NCBI RefSeq assembly: GCF_000208865.1
Contig: NC_018394.1
Location: 1,385,635-1,449,634, forward strand
Direction of reading: 5' to 3'
Length of the DNA: 64,000 bases
DNA from: Neospora caninum Liverpool
Taxonomy: Eukaryota > Apicomplexa > Conoidasida > Eucoccidiorida > Sarcocystidae
Below the pieces are notes generated by a model. The model ran no database searches. It had not been told where the DNA came from and was given only the letters and a program-made list of their open reading frames with translations. Shown here one piece after another: positions 1 to 10,900 of this stretch. A program made the translations under genes and the position numbers. How positions within the stretch are numbered: the stretch's first letter is position 1; each line of letters opens with the position of its first letter.

Positions 1-38
1 CTAATGTGGTGTATCTACACTGCTCATGTTTCACTCAG

Positions 39-428
39 TTGCTCCGCGAGAGCGAAGCGCTCCTGCGGCTTGTGCGCCTTTTGCGGGAGCACAAAGCAAC
101 TGTCGTGTCAGCGTTCGAACCTTTGGGGGCCGATCGAGGCCTTGACAAAATGAGTTTGCAGCTGGAAGAGACTCTCGAGAAACTCTCGGCCTTCCATCGT
201 CTCCGTCCTTCCCTCGACAGCGAGGCAGGCGTTTCCCGTCTGTTAGCCGAGGAGCTCCGCGGTGGTTTCCCGCACCGTGCAGTTTTCTCGGGGAAACGCG
301 AGAGAGAAGACGGAAAGGCATGCAAAGTCCGCTCAAGAGAAGAGAGCAAAGAATCTCCGACTGCGACGCGTGTGCCTTGGGCGAGAATCCGAGCCACAGA
401 CCGGGCGAGGCGTCGGCGCTTCCGCTGA
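39..428 (+). CDS. 3'-terminal coding exon of an unidentified gene (partial)
   Basis: A pyrimidine-rich tract ending in CAG at 36-38 looks like a splice acceptor. It is followed by an open frame to a stop at 428. The first 70 or so residues have a helical, coiled-coil-like composition, with leucines spaced among Glu, Arg and Lys (for example LLRESEALLRLVRLLREHK near the start and LQLEETLEKLSAF further on). The rest is basic and looks disordered. The exon could instead end at a GT near 257, in which case the remaining residues are intronic. The upstream exons lie outside the window and I recognise no domain, so no function is proposed. The gene is convergent with the minus-strand gene that ends at 1975. 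The exon is moderately supported by composition and acceptor only. Confidence 0.35.
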   Translation: MLRESEALLRLVRLLREHKATVVSAFEPLGADRGLDKMSLQLEETLEKLSAFHRLRPSLDSEAGVSRLLAEELRGGFPHRAVFSGKREREDGKACKVRSREESKESPTATRVPWARIRATDRARRRRFR

Positions 429-987
429 GAGTCCTTGCTCACAGAGCACTTTTCGGTTTTTTCTGGGAGAATTGGGAAAAGTGTGTCCCTGTGTCGTCTT
501 TTTCCCGGTCTCAGCAAACGTTAGAGATAGCTTTTTCTAGGAATGTGTTTTCACAGACAAACTGGTGCCTTTTTACTGCCTTTTGAATCCCGGCGTTTTT
601 GCCGCTGGACGTACGCCGAAAGACGGTCGAGCTCGGGACTGTCCCGTCCGCACACACCATTCCCAGTCGCCCTTTCCGTCATCTCGTTCCTGCTTTCTCT
701 TTTAAACGGAAAGGTTCTTTTTCTCCAGGCAGAGGCTGTCCTCTGGGAACCGAGCGAACAAGAAAGATTTTAAGTTTCCTGGGCCGAGATGCTGCGCCTT
801 CTGTCTGCAGACACAAAATCACGTCTCTCCTAGGTCGGTTTCAGCGCCTCCACAAATGGAGCGGAAGATAGAGAGCAGACGGTTTTTGTGCGAGGAATTA
901 GAAGGCATCCGCTCGATTCGTGGAGCCGCCCGCGGTGTTGAAGTCGGCGTGTTTTGCACCGAGAGAAAACGTTTCGCCTTCCAGTTC

Positions 988-1136
988 ACGCGCCCGAAGA
1001 AGGCGCGAGAGCGAGAAGAGACGCGCCCGAAGAAGGCGCGAGAGCGAGAAGAGACGTGCCCGAAGAAGGCGCGAGAGCGAGAAGAGACGTGCCCGAAGAA
1101 GGCGCGAGAGCGAGAAGAGACGTGCCCGAAGAGACG
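988..1136. repeat. 33-bp minisatellite, about 4.4 copies
   Basis: Units start at 988, 1021, 1054, 1087 and 1120 (the last is partial) and are almost identical; the main difference is ACGCGCCC versus ACGTGCCC at the unit start. Each junction creates AGAGACG (at 1017, 1050, 1083, 1116 and 1130), which matches the WGAGACG element described in Toxoplasma promoters. The unit length keeps all frames open, which explains overlapping spurious ORFs on both strands. Confidence 0.9.
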
Positions 1137-1560
1137 ATTTCTTCTCGCAAACGACCCTTTGAACTCGGTGCATCCGCGGTCGGCTCCGATCTTTCGACAC
1201 TCGCGTGCGCTTCTCTCCACGTCTTCCCTTTAGCAAAGTACCCCTTCCCCTTTTCTGTTGCCTGGCCGTTTCTTCGCCTCTCTTCACAGAACGAAGAACC
1301 TTGAGAACACCCCTCTAGTCTTTGGTGCACAGACTCGTCTGAGAGCGAGGCAGCGGGTCTCTGCGACAACGCCGCGACCGCAGACAGCGAGACGCATAAG
1401 GTTTTTGGGTCAAAAACGCAAAGCAAAGCAGTTCAAATCCAAAAAGAAATGCCGTCTTCGCCACACGGAACCCCGCACAAAAACACATGTTAGTATATAT
1501 GTACCGACATCTACCGCAAGGCGGATAAATATACACGGATTCAACATGAATATATGCATG

Positions 1561-1599
1561 CATATATATATATATATATACCCACTTATCCATATATGC

Positions 1600-1636
<37 letters not shown>
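1561..1636. repeat. (AT)n microsatellite
   Basis: Two blocks of alternating AT are separated by a short CCACTTATCC-type interruption. They lie in the probable 3' UTR or spacer downstream of the large minus-strand gene and directly abut the 39-bp minisatellite. Confidence 0.9.
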
Positions 1637-1638
<2 letters not shown>

Positions 1639-1820
1639 TGCATATGTAAGAATAGAGTTGATATGGATATACAAAAGTGCGTATGTAAGAATAGAGTTGA
1701 TATGGATATTCAAAAGTGCATATGTAAGAATAGAGTTGATATGGATATTCAAAAGTGCATATGTAAGAACCACATATGCATATATATATAAGTGCATATG
1801 TAAGAATACAGCTGATATGT
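1636..1820. repeat. 39-bp minisatellite, 3 to 4 copies plus a degenerate copy
   Basis: Units begin with AAGTGCATATGTAAGAATAG at 1636, 1675, 1714 and 1753. A degenerate partial copy lies near 1790-1820, after an AT-rich interruption. It is AT-rich and lies in the spacer beyond the stop codon at 1975-1977. It has no coding potential beyond repeat-driven ORFs. Confidence 0.85.
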
Positions 1821-1974
1821 ATATGCGCTCTGCGAGGTTCATGGATGGGCACAGACTCTGTCAGAGGATCGGGGCATATTGCAGGAGAGGTTCAGTGCAT
1901 AGGCACCGCGAAGAGGCAGACTGTTAAGAAGCGACAGAGGAGGAAGTTGTCTGCATTTCTTCAGGAACGCGTTT

Positions 1975-4900
1975 TCAGCTGCTTGCCGCCTTGCCCCGCA
2001 GCGTGGGAGAACTGGTAGCGCAGCTCTGAGCTCTCGTGGGTGAGACACTTTTTCTCTCTTCCGCAGTTGAGCGGTTCTTGCGATTCTTCAGAGTCGGGGC
2101 TAGCGAAGAGATACCCGGCGACTCTGTGCCGTCGTAAAAGGCCTCGAATTCCTTCTCGAACGCCTGGAAGCGACGCTTCGCTTCCAGAGAATCTCCAAAC
2201 GCATGCAGATCGTCGCACGCCTGGCGGGAGGCGCGAGTCTGCGACTGTTTCGCGCCTCGCGCCTTGGATTCGCCCCGCTAAAGAAAAGACAAACAAGAGG
2301 AAGAGAAGAGGTGAGGCACGAGAAAAAAGAGACAATAGAAAGGAGGAGAAGAGAAAGAAGAGAGACAAGAGGCCATAGATAGAGGAGAGAAGAGAGGAGA
2401 ACAGGAAAGGCAGAAGAGAGACAAGAGAAAAGAGACAGCAAGGAATCAGGGGGAGCAAAGGGAACACAATAAAGAGAGAATGGAAAATGAGAAACGAGCG
2501 TCCTTGTCTCGTTCTCGAAGCCTGTGAAAAAGCATCGCTTCGTTGCCCCGCCTGCTCAACGCTCTCTCTTCAGAGTTGCTCGTTCGGAATCTCCCTCCGG
2601 TTTCTCTCTTTCCTCTCTGTCCTTTTTCTTACTGCGCGCGAGGGTTTCTTCGCCTTCTCGCTGCCGTTGAAATTCTCTGCAGGGAGGGTGTCCCAGTCGG
2701 GCACTGAGATGCCGACGAGGTTCGTGCGGCATGTGACCTTCCGTGGAGATCCGAGGCCTGGAAGAAACCGCAAACGTTTGCTCTCTTCTCGTGCATGCGC
2801 GCGCGCGAAAAAGGGGAGCGGACGGTGTGTGGACGCCCTTTCCTTGCGGTGTGATCCGCACTCAACTTTTTTCGCGGTTTTCTACACACTCCTTCCCCCC
2901 CCCCCCCCGACCTCTCTCTCGATTCTTTCCCCCAGGCGTCTCTCTCTCTCTCTCGCCCTCCATGGCATCCGCCGCGCATCCGGCGATCTCGGCTTCTCTT
3001 TGCTTCATTATCCTTCGGATTTTCTCTCTCCCGTTTCTCTCTTCTGTGGCATCCTGTATGCCCCCAACCCAAGCACTTACTCGCGCCAAAGACCTCGACT
3101 TCGCGCCGCCGCTTTTCCTCCTCTTTCTTCTGCGCAAGCAAACGGAGTTCAATAAACCTACGCACAAGGAACACAAAAACCCATCAATGCATTCATATAT
3201 ATATATATATACATACATACATACATACGCACGCATGTATACGACTTTATCCATGGCTATATATATATATATATATACATATATATGTAGGCATTTATTG
3301 AGAGAAGAGAAGAAGAGGTTTCGGCAGGCAAGATCGAAGTTCATTCTCGGTGAAACAGAAGGGGTCGAAGAGAGGAAGAGCGAAAAAGGCCCACAGGGAC
3401 CACGCCGGTTTAAAAGAGAGAAGAACGCGAAGCAGAAGAAAGACAAAACGGAAAGAAAGTCGCGACGAAACAAGAAACCACACGCGCCCGGCGAAGGCGA
3501 GAAGACGGAGAGAAGGCAGGGGATATTTACGGTGAAAAAAGAAAAGAGAGAAGAAAGAAACGCACCTGTTGAATCCCTTAACCTCCAAGAAGGACGGCTC
3601 TACTGCATACAAAAACAGTCGGAGCACAGAGCGACGAAAGCGGAAAAGATGATTGGCGCAGAGCGCTTTCTCGGGCAAACCTCGGAGAGGAAAGGGACCA
3701 CCGAAAGGCGAACAAAAAGGGTGTTTTCTCACGTACCCACGGGCGGCTCCAAACTGTGCGGCAGGCGAGGTTGGAACGTGCATTCCTCCATTTCCTTTGC
3801 TTCCCTGAACAAAGGAAGGAAACGAAAGACGGAAAAAGAGATCCTCTTTCGCGCAATTCGAAGGCGACAAGCACTGGAGAAAGACACTTCGCCAAATGCG
3901 TAGCGCCGATCCCCAAATTCGGCCCCAACACGTCTCGGGAAAGTGAAATCGAAGTAGCACACCACGAGGGCTGCATGCAAATCTCTACCTCAACACATGC
4001 AGATACACACATACAGACAGACTTTTATGTGTACATATATGCGTATGTTTGTATTTTATGCATTTCTAGCCATAATTTCCACATCGAAATGCACTATCCT
4101 GGGGAGGCCTTTGGGTCCTCGAAACTCTTCTTTCTTGTACTCGCCTTCCTCTACAAAAAGAGAAATGTCGCACCCTCCTCAACTACAAAACGCACTTCGT
4201 ACATTTAAAAACATCCCATAGATGCATATATTAAACGTCTGTGCATATATATATTCATACATATATATATTGATTTACGTAGAGAGAACGAGTTGTTTCA
4301 CGACCTACACAGCGCTTCTGTTGTTTCATCTGAACTGCTTGGAAAGCGACGGGTTTTGCAATAAAGAAGAGAGGATCAAAGAGCCTTTCAGTGCATGAGG
4401 GATCTTCTACCGACAGCAACAAGGGATCTGAGACGAAGACAGCTAGGCAGCGGTCCCGCCCCAACGAAAAAACCTGATGGAAAGAATGCACTCCGGCAAT
4501 CCTCCCTTTGGCTTCCGTTCTCTCTCTTACAGCTGTTGCTTGTAGCGTTGTCGGAAGGACTCCTTTCTCTTTCTTTCCTCCTCGACGCGCCTCATGTACG
4601 TCTGTAAAGTGAAGAAAAGAAGGAGCCAAAGGGACCATATGCAAACAGTGCGAATTCCCTCTCCACCTTCGAAGCGTCGGAGAGTGAAAAGAGGAAAGGA
4701 CAGCACGTCGGCGTCTCGCCTTCCTGTTTTCGAGGTTTTGGAGTTGGGGCGTATGCATAAAACTGATGCAAGAATCTTCAGATATGCATCTTCTCGTGGT
4801 TACTCTTTCGAAAGAACCAAGAGGCTGCGTCTCGCTCACCTTCTCTATGCTTGTCCCTCTCTCTATTCTTTTCCCATTTCTCATCTCTCTCCTTTCCCGA

Positions 4901-7900
4901 ACGCATGCTCCGCTTTCTTCTCTTCTCCAGCGCTTCTCACCGTCATGTCATGAAAGGTTGATCGCACAAGCGAATACGGGTTTTTCTTCCTTTCTTCTTT
5001 CGTGTCCTTCGCCAAATCGAATCCCCCTCGGCCTCCTCGGAGACTCGCCGAGCGGCGCTGCATGCAGGGAAGGACGAATCGAAACGATAGACACAGATCA
5101 CTCGCCAGCAAAGCCCGAGCCGAGCAGAGCGTCTCTCGCCTTGTCTTGCCTTCTATGCCTACTGCCACGACTTCCGTTGGAAAAACACATCAAAGACTCC
5201 CTCTGCAGGGCGTAGAGTCTATGCAGGTGAAAACGTTTAGAGCTTCGCGGGTTGGTCTCGGAGAAACACATCACGCGTGTACCGAATTGCAACGTGAAAA
5301 GGCAAACGCGGCACGTTTCCCTCGCGAGACATCGCAACAGACTCCCGCGTTTCTCTGCCTCTGGCGAAGATTGTCACTGGCGAGGATCAAGAGGAATCCC
5401 TAGACACCCGTTGCATGCATTCACGTGAAGAGAGGAGAGCGACGCTCCAGAACAGAGCTTCGCTAGCGAGAACTAACGCAAGACACCACGAGAAAGACAG
5501 AAACTTCCCCAGAAACTTCTTCGCGTGTTGCCTGACACTGGAGAGACGCGGGTCCCCTCTCTGTCTTGGGAGAAGAAAAGGGAGAGACGGAATATTCGAA
5601 CATTTCTTTTTTCTCTCACCCGCAGTCTGTCGAGGCGAGCAGTCTTCGAGAGAGAACGCGCAAAGGGACGCGAAGAAGCTACACCTTTGTCGTCGCAGAA
5701 AGAAGCGGAAACGGATGAGGAGGCTGTTGTCTCGGGCGTCTCCCGCGAAGAGACGTGCCCAAAATCAGTTGGAAAAGGGGAAGGAGAGGCGTCGCCTCCC
5801 GAATAAAGACCGTTCGATTCTCTTGCGTGCTTCGGTGCCTGCCGCGATCTTCTGCGGAACAAAAAGCGATATAAAGAGCAAAACGCGTGTTTGTCGCTCT
5901 CGTGTGTTCGCCCCCCTTCACTTCTGGGGCGCCTCGGTCGCCTCCGTCTTTGCAGATTCTCGAAAGAAAGAGATCTGTTTATTCCCGTGCGATTGTCCTC
6001 TTCCTGATGTCTTATGCCTTGTGTCGTTTCCCTCATCTTGCTCCTCTTTCATTTCTTCTCCCGCACCTTCTTGCTTCTTGCTATTTTCTCGCTCCCTTTG
6101 GATCTTGCATCCTGCTGCCTTCTTGCGTTCGCCTTCCTTCTTCCAAGCCGGAACGGCTTCGTGAAGTCGGCGCACAGACGCTGTCCCGCACTGGAGAGGC
6201 CGCTAGAGGGGAAAACCCCTCGATGCCCAGAACGTGGAAAACCCCTCGATGCCCAGAAAGTGGAAAACCCCTCGATGCCCAGAACGTGGAAAACCCCGAG
6301 GATCGGTTTGGGGAGCGCCAGAGCGCGCATGCAGCTGGGAAAAACCGAAAAAGGATCGGCTGCTTACGAGGCTTCGATGAGTGTCTGAAAGGACCGGTGC
6401 TGCTTTTCAGCGATCTTGCGAGAAACCTGAGAACGGCGAAACGCACGGGTCCAAGCGAAGCGTTTTCAGAGAGGCCTCGCCATCCCTACACGTTCGTGCG
6501 ACATGCGCGCCCGTGCACGCGCAAGGGAAAGTCTCGTCTGTCAACAAAAAGAGGCTCTTTTTCAAACACAAGTCGAAACAAACGAGCGCAGCGTTTCTCG
6601 CCGACAGCCCGCCTGCCTCGTTGTCGTCCTCTTTCTCGCTCCTCTTATCAACGTGTCCATCAGTACACCTAGTGTCTTGTCCACTCAAATGCACATTCAT
6701 ATACATACATATATATATATATATTATATGTATGTATATGTAGGTGGATGTGTATATGAGATTGATTTGAATTTGAAAGTGTTCGCTGGCGATGCGCACC
6801 GGGGTCTTTCTCCAGCAGAGTGATTCTTTAGGAATCTCTTTGGAAACGGTGAAGCAAGCAGAGACAGTCCCTCAGGAAGGGAGGCGCCCGACACATGGTT
6901 TTGCTACTTTGGTCGAGTGCACGCCAATGCCAACAAATGCATTTGAAACAAGATTCAAAACACACTCCTACACAAGAGAGGTGGTCCAACGGAGCTGTGT
7001 ATCTTCTGGAAAACTTCCCCCTTCTTTCGCCTCCAGGAAAAAACGTGGACGGAAGTCTCTGCCTGTACCTCGTCGATTTCGGGAGTGAAGGGGCAGAGTT
7101 TCTGTTCGGCAAGGGCCGCCTGTTTCTTTCTTCTTCTCTCAACGTCCTAAAATGAAGAAAACAAAAAGGAGAGCATGGGAAAGAATTCACCAGCCTCGAA
7201 AGAAAAGTGAGGAAGAAGGAACACCTCTTTCGCTGCATCCCAGACCTCTTCCAGCTCGGAAACGACGTGGCCATTCTCACAGAGAGAAGGAAACGCGAGA
7301 GAGAGAAGACACGCTTTCACGAACCGTCGGAGACTAACAGAAAACCAAGAAAAAGCACACATGCCTGTGGTCTTAGATTCCCAACAAATGTCCACGTTTC
7401 CGACCGTTCATATCCCTCTTATCCTGGAAACGATTGAAAGAAAAAACAACGGGCACGAACGCATGCCCATACACATGTATTCATACACATGTTTGTCCAT
7501 ATTTACACAAATATATACAGACACGTGTAGATACATACGTGAGGGTAGGATGTTTGTAGTTTGCGTGCAGCATGTGTGTATCGATGCACGCGGAGAGGAA
7601 ACTGTACAGGTTATAAGGATCTAGGTTCACGTTTGCAAGTCAGGGCGGCGTGTGAAGGTGCGGTTCTCAGCGCACTGCTCCGCACGCCTCAAGCGATGAA
7701 ACCGAAGAACCCGAGCCTTTAGGCCTTTCGATTCCCCCACGGGAGGCACACACACAGGAAGCACGATTCGCAGGGCGAACGTGTTTCTGGAAAAAATCGC
7801 CCAAACTTCCTACCTCTACTGCGAGACGGTGCAATCGCTCGTCGGGCGTCTCGAAGAGGCGCTGAAAAACACAGCGAACCGGTGAACGCAAATCACTGAA

Positions 7901-10900
7901 CTACCAAAGAACATGCATTCACATCTCGAAAAAAATAGACACGAACGAACGTAGAGATGAGCAAGCGGTATATATCGACGCAGACGCATGCGCTAGTGTA
8001 TATGCATGTGCAGGCGTGTGTGCATATGCATGTGTAGATGTGCGAATGCCTGGATTTCTTTCGGGAGAACGCAGAGACGGGAAAAGGAAATTTCTTCTCA
8101 ACATGCAAAAAGACTTTGGCTGCAAAGGGAGAGAGAAAGGATGTTCTCCTCAGCCCTACATCGGGATGAATAAGAAGAAGTTTCTCTGTCGTGGGGCACA
8201 GCGTAGGCCGGAACGTCACGACTCCTTGATCCTGAAAAAAGACAAAAACACATGACGCCTTCATCTTGACGGGGGCTTTCGCCTGATTCTCTCCGTTCTC
8301 TTCTCTCTCTCGACTCTCGCTGTCTTCTCTCTCTTCCCTGGCCTCTACGCGGTGCCCAGCTGGTGTGACAAGTTCTCCCTTCCAAACGTCGTGTCGGAAC
8401 GGAGAGGAAGAGAACGAGAGAAAGAAGAAAACGCAACCATTGGTCGCCTACATTCCTGATAACCGGAACAGAGGACTAGGAAGCAATCGTGGAACGAGGA
8501 GACCGTCTGATTTGCCTCAAAGCGACTCTGGAGACGGCCGGTGAACACACGCGTTTTTTTGATTTTTTATGCGGAAAACAGCCGTCATAAAAACGAGTCT
8601 CTCTCTCTGCCCCCGCACGTCTTTACGCGCCCAAACGTGTAACTAACAGTCTCTTATCTCTGCGTCTTCGCACATGTCTGAGAAACATAGAATGTTCCAT
8701 TTACATAAATAAATAAATAAATATATATATATATATATAGGTTGGCCGCATTTGTCATTCTGTAGCATATCTCCATATTTTTATGTATGTCAGGATGTCT
8801 CTATGCTGTCTAGATGCTTGTCACCACATTGCTAGTACATACAGCTGCGTGTGTCTCTACATCTCTACCTCCCTCGCCCTTCATTTAGATGAATGTATAT
8901 ATCTACATATCTACATATGTATACATATTTCTCGAATTCCCCGGTATATGACATACACACACAGAGATATATACGTATTAGTGTTTGCCGACATACAGCT
9001 CTTGATACAAGTAGCCTGCTCTCTTCTGGAAGGCCGATACTTCTTTATATAGAGATTTACATACGCGCAAAAGTGTGCGTAGAGGAGTACATGGACAGGA
9101 TGACGCATTGAGGGAGACGATTTTGCACAGAGACATCCCTGCATGCGTCCGCCTAATTCGTAGATCCACGAGAAGGGAGAGTGGTTTCCTTTCCTCCCTT
9201 GAAGACTTACCAGCTTTCGCCGGAGGAGCTCCCGTCGCTTTGTTTTGACGAAAGAGTAAAACGCCAGTCTGAAAACACACCAGAGGGAAAGGAGGAAAGG
9301 AACTGTCGCCAGAAAAGGAGGTCATCAGCTGTTCTGGAAACAGAGCCTTTTTCTCACGCGCCTTGGGAGAAAACTGAAGAGAAAAAAGTGTGAAGCTCGG
9401 AAGAGAGCGACAGCGAGGCAAATAAATATAAAGCGAGACAATGAGGAAGAGAGAGACAGACAGGATGAGAGATAGAGATCGACAGGAAACAGGAAAGTGA
9501 AATATCGAGAGTAGTAGACATAAAAAGCGTTTGATCGAGAGATAGGTAACTGGAGATATATTCCTGGAGAGATAAATGGGAAGAGAGAAAAGAGAGGCGA
9601 AGAGAAAAAACGCAGGTGGAGGGAGTCGCAGACACACAGCGAATAAGAGATAGGGTGAGAGGGAGATGGATGCTGTCACGACCGGTTCGACAGAACCGGT
9701 CGTGACAGCGTTTGGCTCGGCAAAGCGAGAGGGACACATGGTTTCGGAAAGAACGGGCGAGAGAAAATAGCACACGTTCTCACGTGCTGTGATGCTTCAG
9801 CTCTCCACTTGCCTTTCTTCGAAGGGAGGAAGAGGCAGAGACGATTGAGAACGGCGGCTCGGACCAGCTGAGAAAGCAGAAAGGAATGCGCCTGGAGAAA
9901 AAAAGAAACGCACAACTCGATGGTAGAGCAGCGCGTCTTCACGCGTAACGACATTGCTCCTCACTCTCGCACCCCAAAAGCCTTGGATGCGTTTTCGCAT
10001 TCTCTTTTCTCTTCCTCCTCTCGTGCTACCTCTCCCTACTGCTCCATCTGCATCTATCTCTTTCTCCCTCTCTCCCACCCAATGTTTCTATCTGCATCTA
10101 TCTCTTTCTCGCTCTTCTCTCTATCGCGAAGTCTCTCGTGCTATCTCTATCACTCCCTGGTGCCTTTTCAATTTCCTTTTGTATCTTTCCCCTTCCCCTT
10201 TTGGTTCCTAAGAATCAAGAACAAGACTCAAAAGAGAAGAGCGAAGAGAGCTCCTGCGTTTTGTAGAAATATGTGTACATTTTATTAATATACTACATAT
10301 TTGTACATGCACACAGTACTCGACGCAAATATGCATATTTATCGACTGATCCACACCTGTGTACCGCCGTGTATACAAAAAATTGGACATGTGTGTGCGT
10401 TTAAGTCAGCACAAAAGGTAGTTCTTTCGTTTGCTTTTTCCGATATCCACTTCCTGCATGTGTTTACCTTCTTTTCGCGTTTCGCCACTTCCGTGTCGTG
10501 TCGCCTTTCCTTCTTCGTCTTCGCCTCTTCTTCCAGAAACAATCGCACTGCGATTTGGCCTCGACGCGACAGACGCTCGAACACAGAGGTGCGCCTTGTG
10601 ACTCTGTTTCCCTTTCTCGAGGAAATCGAAAAAAACCCGAACAGAAGGTGAGTTTTCTGCGCTGCCTTTCTCTCGCTGAGGCACCAAAGTGCGCTGCGTC
10701 TTGTCTCGTTTTCTCCCGAGAATCATGTCGCTAAGACACTTCTCGAAACGTTCGCTCTCCTCTTCCTCGTCCTTCTTCCTCTCGCCGTCGCGCGATCCGT
10801 TGGCGTCAGCCTGCCGAGACGCGGACGTTTCCGCCTCAACCTGGAGCGTCTCTTCAGTCTTTTTCGCGAAAGACGAAAGGAAAACGGGGTTCTCTGCGGG

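Larger units (their letters stand above)
429..1974. other. convergent intergenic spacer with minisatellites
   Basis: This stretch lies between two convergent gene ends and probably contains both 3' UTRs. It holds a 33-bp minisatellite, an (AT)n tract and a 39-bp minisatellite, listed separately. The open frames of 100 to 180 codons here are a by-product of the repeats: 33 and 39 are multiples of three, so several frames stay open together. I see no credible gene. Confidence 0.6.

Noticed and set aside
1258..1791. 177-codon ORF with YIYIYI runs
   Set aside because: Composed of the microsatellite and the 39-bp repeat, whose unit length is a multiple of three.
2743..3903. 386-codon + strand ORF
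   Set aside because: It runs through an (AT)n tract giving IYIYTYIHTY and antisense to three good minus-strand exons; a repeat-driven artefact.
5123..5234. Possible exon with acceptor TGCATAG and donor GGCA|GTAGGC on the minus strand
   Set aside because: Its length would break the frame between exons 5851-5685 and 5057-4941, which join in phase without it.
6500..6560. Short minus-strand exon candidate after TTTGTTGACAG
   Set aside because: Neither possible donor keeps the phase between exons 7146-7069 and 6190-6067, which join directly in frame.
8270..8436. Charged minus-strand ORF (EAREERRQRESRERRERRES) that might be an exon of the large gene
   Set aside because: No acceptor and donor pair keeps phase 0 to 0 with good consensus, and the flanking exons 9268-9211 and 8231-8160 already join in frame.
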